From contig NZ_BBZB01000002.1 of NCBI RefSeq assembly GCF_001269985.1, forward strand, positions 1,240,001 to 1,304,000: a stretch of 64,000 bases of DNA, in the 5' to 3' direction. Of the stretch, positions 18,077 to 27,255 are shown piece after piece. The notes beneath the pieces are model-generated. The model had not been told where the DNA came from, did not search any database, and saw nothing but the letters and a program-made list of their open reading frames with translations. Within the stretch, counting starts at the first letter, position 1, and each line of letters opens with the position of its first letter. Position numbers and translations under genes: made by a program. This stretch comes from Pseudoalteromonas sp. '520P1 No. 423' (GTDB lineage Bacteria; Pseudomonadota; Gammaproteobacteria; Enterobacterales; Alteromonadaceae).

Positions 18077-20242
18077 TTAAAACTCGTAATTTAAACCTGC
18101 ATAAGTACTTCTACCTCGTAACGGTCCATAAATATAAACAACATCATAACTGCCATCATCATGGAACATGAGTGGACTATCCATATCGTTTACTTGGTTG
18201 TAGTCAAACAAGTTTGTAGCACCTACATAAATTTTAAGGTCATCTGATAATGCTTTGATTATCTTTAAATCAATAGTAAGGTAAGAATCAGCATTGATCG
18301 ACTTCAATTGTGTACCATCATTTTTGTTATAACCCACATAGCCATAATCAGATAAGTCTCGGCTCGCAACCCAAGTTGTTGAAGTGATTACATCCCAACC
18401 TTTGTAATCCCAATCAGAACTTAGTGTCATTCTTTGCTCTGCCGGTGCTATTGCAAATGAAGTTTTAAATGTCTCATCATAATCATATTGCTCAGCAATT
18501 AATGATAAAGACCATTGCTCAAAAATTTGGTAATTGATAGCGACATCAATTGCTGTTACTGACGCTATATCTTCTAATTGTCCAAGTACAGGTGTACCTG
18601 CTTCGTCATGATATAAGGAAGCTAAATGATCAACTTGTGTATATGCAAATGATGCTGTAGTACTAAGTTTTTCACCATCAAAGTTTAGTGAGTAAGTGAC
18701 GCTATCTGAACGTTCTGGTCTATCAACTGCAACGATATAGCCTTTGCCAGCATCTAATATACCATGATCACTTTCAAAGAAAGATAATGGTGCTCGATAA
18801 CCTTGACCAAATGATAAACGAGAAGTAATTTGTTCGTTATGTAAATAGCGCATATCTATGCGAGGTGAGATAAGCGTTTTATCTATTTCAATACCTGGTT
18901 TAGAAGGATCAACAAAATCAGCCTGAATATTATCAATACGTATTGCTGCTGCTAATTCAAAGTTTTCGTTTGGCAGCCAAGAATCTTGTATGAACAACCC
19001 TGTTGTTACATAGTCAAAACTATCAGAGACATAGTTATCTAATTGCTTTAATGCACGAGAGCTAGAGCGCATTTCTTCTTTTCGGTGATCAATACCAAAA
19101 GTTAATAGGTGATTATCATTTAAATCATAATTAAATCTGGTGCTTAGATATAGCATGGCATCGTCAGCTCGATAATCAACACCTTCATAAAATGAATCTT
19201 GAATATGGTCAATATATGCAATGCTTGAAGTTACATTTGATTTAGCTGATATTTCATGTAACCAACTCAGCGATAACTCTTCACGATCTGTTTTTACCCA
19301 TTCAGCAGTTTCCCAAGGCAAACCTGTATAACTGTTACGAACATCATTATCTTCAAATAAGTGTTCAGACTTTCCATAAACAACGCTAGATAGCGCATCG
19401 GAAATACTGTGTGTTGTATCACCAATCACAGGGCCACCAAATACTTCTGAGTTACTTTGATTATAGCGAAAACGGATGTTATCTGTGTAACTTAAGTCAT
19501 GGGATAAATATAACGTAAAAGATTGATTAGTTAACAAAGGGTTTTCACTTACACCATTATTATCGCCATCAAATTGATCTCGGTTATCATATTGACCAAC
19601 GAGTGTGATATTTGTATTGCTATCATCACTGACCCCTGTCGCAACCATAGAAGCCTTGCGATAACCTAACTCACCTGCAGATAAATCAAATTGCACGCCA
19701 TTTTCAAATGCGCTTTTAGTGATCATATTTACAGTACCACCAATTGCTTCTGGAGCAGTTAATGACGCCCCAGCCCCACGTGCAATTTCGATAGTTCCAA
19801 TGCCACTTGCAGCTACAGAGTCCATACCATAAAATCCTGAAATCATCGTATGCATAGGAATACCATCTATCAGTACATTAGTATGCTCCCCTTTCATACC
19901 ATTTATCATTACTCTTTTGGCACCACACATTGAACATTCGTTAGATACACGAATACCGATAGCATTTTGAATTGCATCAGCTAAACTCGCTGCTTGTGTA
20001 TTTTCAATATAATCGCCAGTTAATAGTTCAGTTTTAGAAATGCTGTCTTTTAATGTGCCTGCATCCGTTAAACGCGTGCGAACACCATATACATCTAATT
20101 TTTCAATAGATACACTCTTATCTTTTTGTGTAACTATTTCTGTACTTGTATCTGACGAAAATACATTAAATGAATTAAACAAAAAACTGATTGAAGCAAC
20201 ATAAATCAAAACTAGATGTTTCATAAAAACCTTAGAAAACAA
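18077..20242 (-). CDS. TonB-dependent receptor with CxxC in the plug domain
   Basis: Outer-membrane active transporter of 721 residues. There is a signal-like N-terminus; the plug (about 65-180) contains ASLADAIQNAIGIRV, then VLIDGIPMH and TIEIARGAGASLTAPEAIGGTVNM; a 22-strand barrel follows, ending in aromatic Phe (AGLNYEF). An unusual feature is the pair C103/C106 in SNECSMCGAKRVMINGMKG inside the plug. A Fur-box-like site (20269-20287) precedes the gene, so iron repression is likely. Co-transcribed with a thioredoxin-like gene. Substrate unknown (ferric chelate or other metal complex). Confidence 0.92.
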   Translation of the reverse strand: MFSKVFMKHLVLIYVASISFLFNSFNVFSSDTSTEIVTQKDKSVSIEKLDVYGVRTRLTDAGTLKDSISKTELLTGDYIENTQAASLADAIQNAIGIRVSNECSMCGAKRVMINGMKGEHTNVLIDGIPMHTMISGFYGMDSVAASGIGTIEIARGAGASLTAPEAIGGTVNMITKSAFENGVQFDLSAGELGYRKASMVATGVSDDSNTNITLVGQYDNRDQFDGDNNGVSENPLLTNQSFTLYLSHDLSYTDNIRFRYNQSNSEVFGGPVIGDTTHSISDALSSVVYGKSEHLFEDNDVRNSYTGLPWETAEWVKTDREELSLSWLHEISAKSNVTSSIAYIDHIQDSFYEGVDYRADDAMLYLSTRFNYDLNDNHLLTFGIDHRKEEMRSSSRALKQLDNYVSDSFDYVTTGLFIQDSWLPNENFELAAAIRIDNIQADFVDPSKPGIEIDKTLISPRIDMRYLHNEQITSRLSFGQGYRAPLSFFESDHGILDAGKGYIVAVDRPERSDSVTYSLNFDGEKLSTTASFAYTQVDHLASLYHDEAGTPVLGQLEDIASVTAIDVAINYQIFEQWSLSLIAEQYDYDETFKTSFAIAPAEQRMTLSSDWDYKGWDVITSTTWVASRDLSDYGYVGYNKNDGTQLKSINADSYLTIDLKIIKALSDDLKIYVGATNLFDYNQVNDMDSPLMFHDDGSYDVVYIYGPLRGRSTYAGLNYEF

Positions 20243-20268
20243 TATGGGAACAGAAATAAACAGTAGAT

Positions 20269-20287
20269 GATAATGATTTTCATTAAG
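20269..20287 (-). promoter_or_regulatory. Fur box
   Basis: GATAATGATTTTCATTAAG matches 15 of 19 positions of the Fur consensus. It lies 27 bases before the TonB receptor start codon, a position that would block transcription under iron-replete conditions. Confidence 0.75.
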
Positions 20288-20363
20288 AATAACAATAAGA
20301 GTTTTGATTAAACATGAAATAGTTTATTAAGCTGGTAAATTTGATGAGGTTAATAATCATAAT

Positions 20364-20399
20364 ATGAAAAAAAATGCCATCATAGATATGATGGCATTT
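20364..20399 (-). terminator. Rho-independent terminator of the CapA-like gene
   Basis: The 12-bp stem AAATGCCATCAT / ATGATGGCATTT with a 4-base loop is followed on the minus strand by a run of eight T. It lies 45 bases past the stop of the CapA-like gene. Confidence 0.88.
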
Positions 20400-20443
20400 G
20401 ATTCAAGGGTGATAACTACAAAACTTTCAAGAAAATGGTAAAA

Positions 20444-22522
20444 CTATTTCAAATCAATTTTCACATCTGATTTAGGGGTTGTATTAAAACCAATAAAACT
20501 AGCTTGTTTATTGCCATCATTCAAAACTGGTAAACTATTCAATTTACTATAGGCACTTTGCCATTCAACTAAATTTACATCATCTAAATAAACCGTATTT
20601 TTATTACCAGATAAATCTTCAATTTCTAGTAATACTCTAAAGCTACGATAACCAACACGTTGGGTATTAAAAGCGACTTCTAGGTTTGTCCAACCTTCTG
20701 TGCCATCTAATGTCACAGTTTCAATTAAATGTTTTTTAGCACTTTTAATTGCATATGAGAATTTATCTCGGGTCTTACGGCCTTGCCAATAAAAGTTTAC
20801 TTTCGTATCTGAATCTACTTTAATATTGGTACTAATTGTCATCGGTGAACTTGGGTTATAAACACGTCTAAAGTTTGTCATGCCAAATGTTTCGATTTGA
20901 CGAGACTTTAATTCAGCTTTAACAGACTTCTTACCACTTGATGCAGAATCTAACGTAATATCAAATGCATTCTGATCAATATTCCAACCGCGTTCGTTAC
21001 TATTAAAGGTATCAAAGCTTTCAAAGTCAGAACCATTCACTAAATTAACACCTAAACGATAGGTTAATTCTTTATCTGTACTTGATACGTGAGCAATACT
21101 TTGTTGCCATTTTGTATGGTAAAGTGGGTAAACCGTTTGATCATCTTTGGCTTTAATAGTGATATCACTATTAGAAGTAACGGGTAATTTATTGGGTGTA
21201 ATAACAGCATGGCCACCAGATATGCCTAATTTTATACCGCGTTTTTGAGATAACTGATCTAAACGTTTTAATACAGTATATCTATGCATACCTGTTGCAG
21301 GCGTTGGTTTATACCCTTTTAAATAAACAGGTACTATCTCGGCGCGATGTAATTTCTCTCCATCCATCCATACATATAAAACAAATGAATGTGGTGTAGA
21401 ATAAAAGTACTGATCGAAGATAAAATTACCCATAGAGTAAGCTATTAACTTATCATTATAGATTTCAAAACCTTGAGTTACATGCGGATGATGGGCAATC
21501 GCCATATCTGCACCGGAATCAATGGATGTTTTTAATCTCTGTTCAGTTACTAAAGTTGGCTCTGTTTTATATTCTAGGCTGCCGTGGTATTGCACTATTG
21601 TGGCATGGTTATAAGCTGATTCACGGCTAACCGAATCTACAATATTTTGCATAGAACCAAAAGCTGCACCACCTTTATCATCTGAAGCTGTTTGGTTTGG
21701 TGTAAAACCACCTTCCCAACCGACATAGCCTAAAAATGCGTAATCAGTACCATTGATATTTTGTCTATGGGCTTTAAGCGCTTGCTCTTTATTTATGCCT
21801 GCTCCTGCATAATTTAAGGTACTTTTTTCAAGATATTTTAAAGTTGATTTAAGGCCTGAGTCCATATAATCATAAGTATGGTTATTGCCTAAAGTAACAA
21901 AGTCTATACCTGCCCATTCAAGGGCAGTGAGTGTTTCTGGTGGAGAATAAAAAGTGACAGATTTAGGTGCGCGTTCGTTAGGTTTTGTATGTGCAATTTG
22001 AGTCTCTAGATTAACCGCGGCCATATCAGCCAAGCTCATATAAGGGCGCATATGCTCAACTATCGATTTTGTATCTTGCTGTTTACTATCTGCTTCAATA
22101 ATAACAGCGTTATCAAACTTAGGTTTTGCAAAACGACGGCCCATCATCACATCGCCACCAAAAGCAAATAAGGTGCGCCCTTGTACTTTTCTAACCAGCT
22201 CAACAGGTTGAATATTCATATCCTGTTGCTCTAATTCATAATGACTGAATGTTTGAATACCTGTGTAATAATTTTCTGTTGAAAATGTTAAAGCATAAAT
22301 GTCATCGGCTGATACCCAAACACTATAATCACCATTAGTATCGGTTTTAAAGCTTTGACCATTTACCACAAGGCTAGCATTTTTAAGCGATCTTTGTTGT
22401 TCGTCAACAAGCGAACCTGTAATATTCACTTTACCTGTTTCATCAATAGCTGAAACCGTCTTACACGCACTAACAATGCCTAAACTTAAACCTATAAGGG
22501 TTAACAACAGATTTTTATTCAT
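20444..22522 (-). CDS. CapA-family metallophosphatase-like lipoprotein
   Basis: The start was chosen at the internal ATG (22522), giving a lipoprotein signal MNKNLLLTLIGLSLGIVSAC with lipobox VSAC; an upstream start at 22603 would bury it. The 692-residue product has a carboxypeptidase-regulatory-like beta domain (about 25-115: GSLVDEQQRSLKNASLVVNG), then a CapA/PgsA domain: FAFGGDVMMGRRF, AAVNLETQIA, FVTLGNNHTYDYMDSGL, IVQYHGSLEY, AIAHHPHVTQG, AYSMGNFIFDQ. The C-terminal 200 residues look like a carbohydrate-binding-type beta-sandwich (NGSDFESFDTFNSNERGW). Relatives act in poly-gamma-glutamate or polysaccharide metabolism; the substrate here is unknown. Confidence 0.82.
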   Translation of the reverse strand: MNKNLLLTLIGLSLGIVSACKTVSAIDETGKVNITGSLVDEQQRSLKNASLVVNGQSFKTDTNGDYSVWVSADDIYALTFSTENYYTGIQTFSHYELEQQDMNIQPVELVRKVQGRTLFAFGGDVMMGRRFAKPKFDNAVIIEADSKQQDTKSIVEHMRPYMSLADMAAVNLETQIAHTKPNERAPKSVTFYSPPETLTALEWAGIDFVTLGNNHTYDYMDSGLKSTLKYLEKSTLNYAGAGINKEQALKAHRQNINGTDYAFLGYVGWEGGFTPNQTASDDKGGAAFGSMQNIVDSVSRESAYNHATIVQYHGSLEYKTEPTLVTEQRLKTSIDSGADMAIAHHPHVTQGFEIYNDKLIAYSMGNFIFDQYFYSTPHSFVLYVWMDGEKLHRAEIVPVYLKGYKPTPATGMHRYTVLKRLDQLSQKRGIKLGISGGHAVITPNKLPVTSNSDITIKAKDDQTVYPLYHTKWQQSIAHVSSTDKELTYRLGVNLVNGSDFESFDTFNSNERGWNIDQNAFDITLDSASSGKKSVKAELKSRQIETFGMTNFRRVYNPSSPMTISTNIKVDSDTKVNFYWQGRKTRDKFSYAIKSAKKHLIETVTLDGTEGWTNLEVAFNTQRVGYRSFRVLLEIEDLSGNKNTVYLDDVNLVEWQSAYSKLNSLPVLNDGNKQASFIGFNTTPKSDVKIDLK

Positions 22523-22654
22523 AATTATTATCTTCGATTGCTGGAATAAATACACTAACATGCATTTTAAACATCGAACAATGCATTTACACCAAACAAC
22601 CATAACCTCAGGTTATATGTATTTTCAAAAGCATAAAATACAGTTTAGGATAGT

Positions 22655-23038
22655 ATGATTAAAATAATTAAAAATACATCAATGATAGAAATTCCACTCA
22701 ATAGTTTTGTTCGCAGGACTCAAGACCATAAACAACTCAAAGCGTTAGTTATGGGTACAGGTGCTTTGCTTAAACGAAAAGGGCGTTCTCGTAACTGGGT
22801 ATTAAAAGCCGACTGGCCACAGATCAGTGAAATTTTAAATAATGTGCAAGTCAACGAAGAGCCGAGTTGGCAATGGTTTATCAATGAATTACATAAACAT
22901 AAACCACAATTATCAGTTAATGAACTTGTTGAATTAATAAAACAACAACCGCTTATTACACTTAATCAGTTAATTGAAAAAACAGATTGCACATTAGCAC
23001 AAGCAAGAGAAGCGATTGATATTGTAGAGTGGCGCTAA
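22655..23038 (+). CDS. Small RRF_GI-like (ribosome-recycling-factor-named family) protein
   Basis: The 127-residue cytoplasmic protein has an N-terminal segment IEIPLNSFVRR followed by ALLKRKGRSRNWVLKA, which resembles the short gammaproteobacterial family named ribosome recycling factor-like (LxxLIHR...CELKRxRRSRNWQ). The C-terminal part LNQLIEKTDCTLAQAREAIDIVEW looks like a small winged-helix or HTH segment. Function is unproven; the similarity to true RRF is nominal. A single gene. Confidence 0.5.
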   Translation: MIKIIKNTSMIEIPLNSFVRRTQDHKQLKALVMGTGALLKRKGRSRNWVLKADWPQISEILNNVQVNEEPSWQWFINELHKHKPQLSVNELVELIKQQPLITLNQLIEKTDCTLAQAREAIDIVEWR

Positions 23039-23150
23039 TTTAATATTATATAGGTTACATAGTAAGTTGTTGATATTATTGCTAGCTTAATTAAATAACA
23101 TCATGTTAACATTCCTCTTTTTTAAGAACAGCAAAATGGTATTAAGTATA

Positions 23151-26084
23151 ATGCAAATATACAAACGGGTTTTTGTACTATCAATATTTTGCTTTGCAAT
23201 GGCAGCATGTGGTGGAAGTGGCGGGACTAATAATGAAACAGACAATAAACAAAAAAATAAAGCGCCTGTTGCAATTGATGACTCAGTCAGCATTTGGGTA
23301 AATGAAACAGCTCCTATTTCAGTAATCTCAAATGATAGTGATAGTAATGGTGATAATTTATCAATCACTGAGATATCAAAACCAGCAAATGGCGTTGCAA
23401 CATTCTCTGACAAAATAATTACCTATACACCTAATTCAAACTTTATTGGTTATGACAACCTTTCCTACATAGTCAGTGACTCTAAAGGAGGGTCTTCCAG
23501 CGCTAATATTACCATTACAATTAATAATAAAGCACCAGACGCTATCAATGATAATGTAACAACAACGCAAAGCAATTCTGTTGAATTAAACTTATTAGGT
23601 AATGATAGCTCACAAGGACAACATCAATTATCTTTAGTTAGTATGACACCACCTAAGCGTGGTCAAATATATAATGATCTTGGTGTTATTAGTTATGTAC
23701 CACAGTTAGGTTATGTTGGTCAGGATTCATTTGGTTATGTTGTTAGAGATACACATGGAGACGAATCCACTGCCACCGTGTCAATTATAATCGAAAATCA
23801 ACTCCCTATAGCTGAAAACGATAATGTACAAACATTACAAAATCAAAGTATTGTAATTTCGGTTTTAGACAACGATATAGACGCTGTTGGAGATAATTTA
23901 ACAATATCAGGAAATTCACAACCAAATTTTGGTCATGTTTCTATTGAAAATAATCAACTTGTTTATATTCCACAGCTAGGCTTTTCAGGGCAAGACAGCT
24001 TTGACTATGTAATGTTAGATAATTATGGAGCTAGCAGTACTGCCACTATTGTAGTTGATATAACTAATCAATTACCAAATGTATTAAATGATAGCATCAC
24101 TGTCCTTGTCGGACATACTATTGAAATTGATGTATTAGCAAATGATATCGACGTTGAAGGTGATAATTTAACAATTGAATCTATAAGTTCACCTGAGCAA
24201 GGTTATGCAGAAATAATTGATAATAAAGTTTCTTATACTGCTCCATATAATTATGAAGGAGAAATCATCGTTGGCTATACGGTTTCTGATAATTATAGTG
24301 GTTCAGATTCAGGGTTTATTAGTTTTGATGTCTCAAATAGTGTCATTCTTACTGGTAAAGTAGCCAATCTTACACAGTCTGATATTGAGGTGGTATTTAC
24401 TGAATCTGATAAAAGTATAAAAGTTTTAACTAATTCAAATGGTGTTTTTGAAGCTAAAATACCATTAGAAAATTTGTCTAGTCTGGTAGTTGCAAACGTT
24501 AAATATCCACAAAAATCTTATGAGCTATTTGCGCATTACGGCTCTGTTAGTAGTTTATTAGCAAGCGCAAATGAAAGTGGTGAAGTAAGTGTACATTCTA
24601 TAAGTCATTTTACCACAGCTGAATACGAGCTATTAAATCAAATTAATCAGGATCCGATAGTCACAGAACAAACCCTTTCAGACATACAGCAAAAGCTTGA
24701 TTACGATTATGTAATAGATTTAGCCGCGACAGCGAACATTATAATCTCTGACAATGGGTTAAATTTACCTGAGCGTTTTAATTCGATAAATGACTTTATG
24801 CAATTACCTTTTGAGATCAGTAAAGAATTAGGAAAATGGCGAATTCATAATAATCAAGATTATATTTTAGCCTATGAATCATTATTTAATAATACTCAAT
24901 TAACGTGGACTCCTGATGAATTAAACCAAGGGAGGCATGCTTTATACCGTTCAGGGAAAGCTTCTTCTTTATTTACCACTGACCATTTAATTCTAAATAA
25001 TGAAAATCAAGGATACATAGATACAAATAACCACTATAAAGCTCCGCTAAAAATAAGTTGGCAATTAACAGACTCCAAACTCGATATTAACGTCGAAGAC
25101 ATTAATCGAGAATTTTTATATCAATATGATGATAACGCTGTTGCTAAAAGCTTTAATTTTGGTGCTCAAAATATTCAGATAAAAAGTATTCTTAAAACAA
25201 ATAAACATACGATATTATTTGAAAAAAGAACTGGCTGTAATGAGATTACTACAGATGATGAAAATAATGATATATGTGGTGAAAATAGTCCAACCCAAAC
25301 CCTTTATCAAAGTCGTCGATTAATAACAACTTCACTCTCTGAAATTTCGCCGGGTGAGTATCATTTTGAAACTGTTGATTATATGCAAGGGAATACTGAT
25401 ACCGGAATATATACCTCTTTTGATACTATTGCTGCGAGTTTCATTCTCAACGCTAATGGTAGTTTTAACGAGTATTCTGATAGTTATAATACAAGTCGAA
25501 CTGGAACTTGGTCTTTACACGATGACGGTTTCCAACTTAATTATGATAACGGAATAAAAATCATTTATGCGAAAATAAGTAATTACCAAGGGTTACCTAT
25601 TTATCAATATAGAGTTTTCGAAAACAATCAACCAGTTCTAGTAAAGACAACTTATTTAGTAGCAAAACAGAATTTGAGTTTATTTTCACATCAAGGTGAA
25701 TTTATCCCTGCAGAATTACCACTGTTTGATCCTGATATAAATACTAATTTTAAAATACCTTACGAAATTGATCACACTGGAATTCAACAAAATTATCAAG
25801 CAGGTACTTGGTATGACTCTTATTCTGGGCGTTTTAGTTGGTCATTTAATAATCTCATATATAAACTTGACTACTTTGTGCACCCTGAAAATTATGAATA
25901 TGTTACCTACTGTGATGTTAATAAAGATAACTGCGAACAATGGCGATATCGTGAATTTGAAGTGATTGGTAAGCTAGGAGAGTTATATTTAATCAAAAAC
26001 AATCAAGCTTATATTCCTGGCAAAGTTATTCAAAATAATTTACGTACTGGCTATATCGGACTCTTTAAGTATAAAACGTTTTAA
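23151..26084 (+). CDS. Large lipoprotein with four tandem Ig/cadherin-like repeats
   Basis: The start was chosen at the ATG that gives the lipoprotein signal MQIYKRVFVLSIFCFAMAAC; in-frame ATGs at 23103 and 23136 are alternatives. After a Gly/Asn-rich linker, four repeats of about 90 residues share a pattern of A-x-x-D-x-V, then ND-D-x-x-GDNLTI, then YTP-x-x-F-x-G-D-x-xxY-x-V-SD-x-G. They end near residue 390, followed by a carboxypeptidase-regulatory-like piece (LTGKVANLTQ). The last ~550 residues match no family I recognise and end YIGLFKYKTF. Probably surface-exposed and adhesive or matrix-binding; this is inferred from the repeats. Confidence 0.8.
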   Translation: MQIYKRVFVLSIFCFAMAACGGSGGTNNETDNKQKNKAPVAIDDSVSIWVNETAPISVISNDSDSNGDNLSITEISKPANGVATFSDKIITYTPNSNFIGYDNLSYIVSDSKGGSSSANITITINNKAPDAINDNVTTTQSNSVELNLLGNDSSQGQHQLSLVSMTPPKRGQIYNDLGVISYVPQLGYVGQDSFGYVVRDTHGDESTATVSIIIENQLPIAENDNVQTLQNQSIVISVLDNDIDAVGDNLTISGNSQPNFGHVSIENNQLVYIPQLGFSGQDSFDYVMLDNYGASSTATIVVDITNQLPNVLNDSITVLVGHTIEIDVLANDIDVEGDNLTIESISSPEQGYAEIIDNKVSYTAPYNYEGEIIVGYTVSDNYSGSDSGFISFDVSNSVILTGKVANLTQSDIEVVFTESDKSIKVLTNSNGVFEAKIPLENLSSLVVANVKYPQKSYELFAHYGSVSSLLASANESGEVSVHSISHFTTAEYELLNQINQDPIVTEQTLSDIQQKLDYDYVIDLAATANIIISDNGLNLPERFNSINDFMQLPFEISKELGKWRIHNNQDYILAYESLFNNTQLTWTPDELNQGRHALYRSGKASSLFTTDHLILNNENQGYIDTNNHYKAPLKISWQLTDSKLDINVEDINREFLYQYDDNAVAKSFNFGAQNIQIKSILKTNKHTILFEKRTGCNEITTDDENNDICGENSPTQTLYQSRRLITTSLSEISPGEYHFETVDYMQGNTDTGIYTSFDTIAASFILNANGSFNEYSDSYNTSRTGTWSLHDDGFQLNYDNGIKIIYAKISNYQGLPIYQYRVFENNQPVLVKTTYLVAKQNLSLFSHQGEFIPAELPLFDPDINTNFKIPYEIDHTGIQQNYQAGTWYDSYSGRFSWSFNNLIYKLDYFVHPENYEYVTYCDVNKDNCEQWRYREFEVIGKLGELYLIKNNQAYIPGKVIQNNLRTGYIGLFKYKTF

Positions 26085-26226
26085 GTATTTTTAGTATTTT
26101 TAGTATTTTTGCTTATCAAAGACTTACTTTTTGGTAAGTAAAATATCGCGAAATTTAACTTATTTTAATTGTTTTAAAAAACTGAATCACGTAGCCTACT
26201 CAACTTAAAAATTATAGGCTAATTAA

Positions 26227-26559
26227 ATGAAAACATTACTTAAAAGTATTCAATACGGCATGTTAGATTATATAGATGGTGAAGAGGATCCTGAATATAC
26301 TTCAGAAGATGTAGAACAGTGCATCACACTGCTATTAGAATTTATGACATTTATGGGCTCTGAGCCACAAACAAATGATACAGCGACCTATGAAGTTCAA
26401 GAGTTAGTTCTGTCTTTAAACGATTTAAACGCGCGATGTTTTAACTGTTTAATAGAAACAAGTGAACGTGAAGACATATGCAAATTTATAGATAAAGTTA
26501 TCGTACAAGCTGGATTAAAATTTGATCATGATATAACCGTACAGTACCGTCAGTGGTAA
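26227..26559 (+). CDS. Small acidic hypothetical protein
   Basis: The 110-residue protein has no signal peptide or membrane segment. Its N-terminal part is acidic (YIDGEEDPEYTSEDVEQC), followed by helices with several cysteines (NARCFNCLIETSERE). No family is recognised. Codon use and length look coding, and it starts at ATG with spaced upstream AT-rich promoter DNA. The next gene is decayed, so its context says little. Confidence 0.6.
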   Translation: MKTLLKSIQYGMLDYIDGEEDPEYTSEDVEQCITLLLEFMTFMGSEPQTNDTATYEVQELVLSLNDLNARCFNCLIETSEREDICKFIDKVIVQAGLKFDHDITVQYRQW

Positions 26560-26568
26560 AACATTATT

Positions 26569-27150
26569 ATGGATAAACCAACTGTTTGGATTAAACCTGG
26601 TATCGTGAGTATTTTTGGTACTAGCTTTGATGCCGCATCCCATTCACATCAAGCAATTCAATTGGTTTGGCCATCATTAGAATCATTAATTCAGTCAAGA
26701 ATTAGGGGTTTCGTGGCGACCGTATTTATTATGGCGAACAATGATGTGTGCAGTACAAGCTATCTTAAATAATACCTCAGCAACTCATGCGGAATTTATT
26801 AACAGACTTCCTACTTCCAACACCAATACTAGATTTTAATCATCAAAAATTACAATCTTGATAGCACAAAACAATGGCGCAATTTACCTATATTTGATGT
26901 GATAAGTGCAATTTACAATTTTGTGCGTGATGACATTAAATTGATTTTAATGCTGAGACTACTTGCATACAAAGCGAAGGTATCGCTGATGATTTAGGGT
27001 TTATACACAACCAGATGATTTTCACACCGGATTTGTTAGTAACCTTTTTGGGATTAAAAAACTATTTTTTAGATATGTTGCTCGCCATTTTATGAACATA
27101 AATGTAAATAGAATTCGTAAAAATGGCATTAAATTATTTTGGCTTTAGAG
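26569..27150 (+). pseudogene. Decayed gene, possibly an AraC-type regulator
   Basis: A 67-residue open start (TVWIKPGIVSIFGTSFDAASHSH, then QAIQLVWPSLESL) resembles the ligand-binding N-terminus of some AraC-family proteins, with the pattern of a cupin-like H-x-H. The frame breaks at 26772; downstream DNA to about 27150 holds several short open fragments in different frames (IFDVISAIYNFVRDD, DDLGFIHNQ). I see no intact HTH. The family assignment is weak; the pseudogene status is more certain. Confidence 0.45.
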
Positions 27151-27255
27151 CTTATACTCAAACTGACATATATTTGCCATTAATTTGTCATATAACTCCT
27201 TTAATCTTTTGTGAAAATATTACTTAAATATATATTTTATAAAAGGTTTCAAAAC

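Noticed and set aside
22523..22603. Longer N-terminus for the CapA-like lipoprotein
   Set aside because: It would place 27 Cys- and Ile-rich residues before an otherwise perfect lipoprotein signal; the internal ATG is preferred.
26084..26110. Short tandem AGTATTTTT units (three copies) after the repeat lipoprotein
   Set aside because: Simple AT-rich slippage product with no sign of function; only three 9-bp copies.
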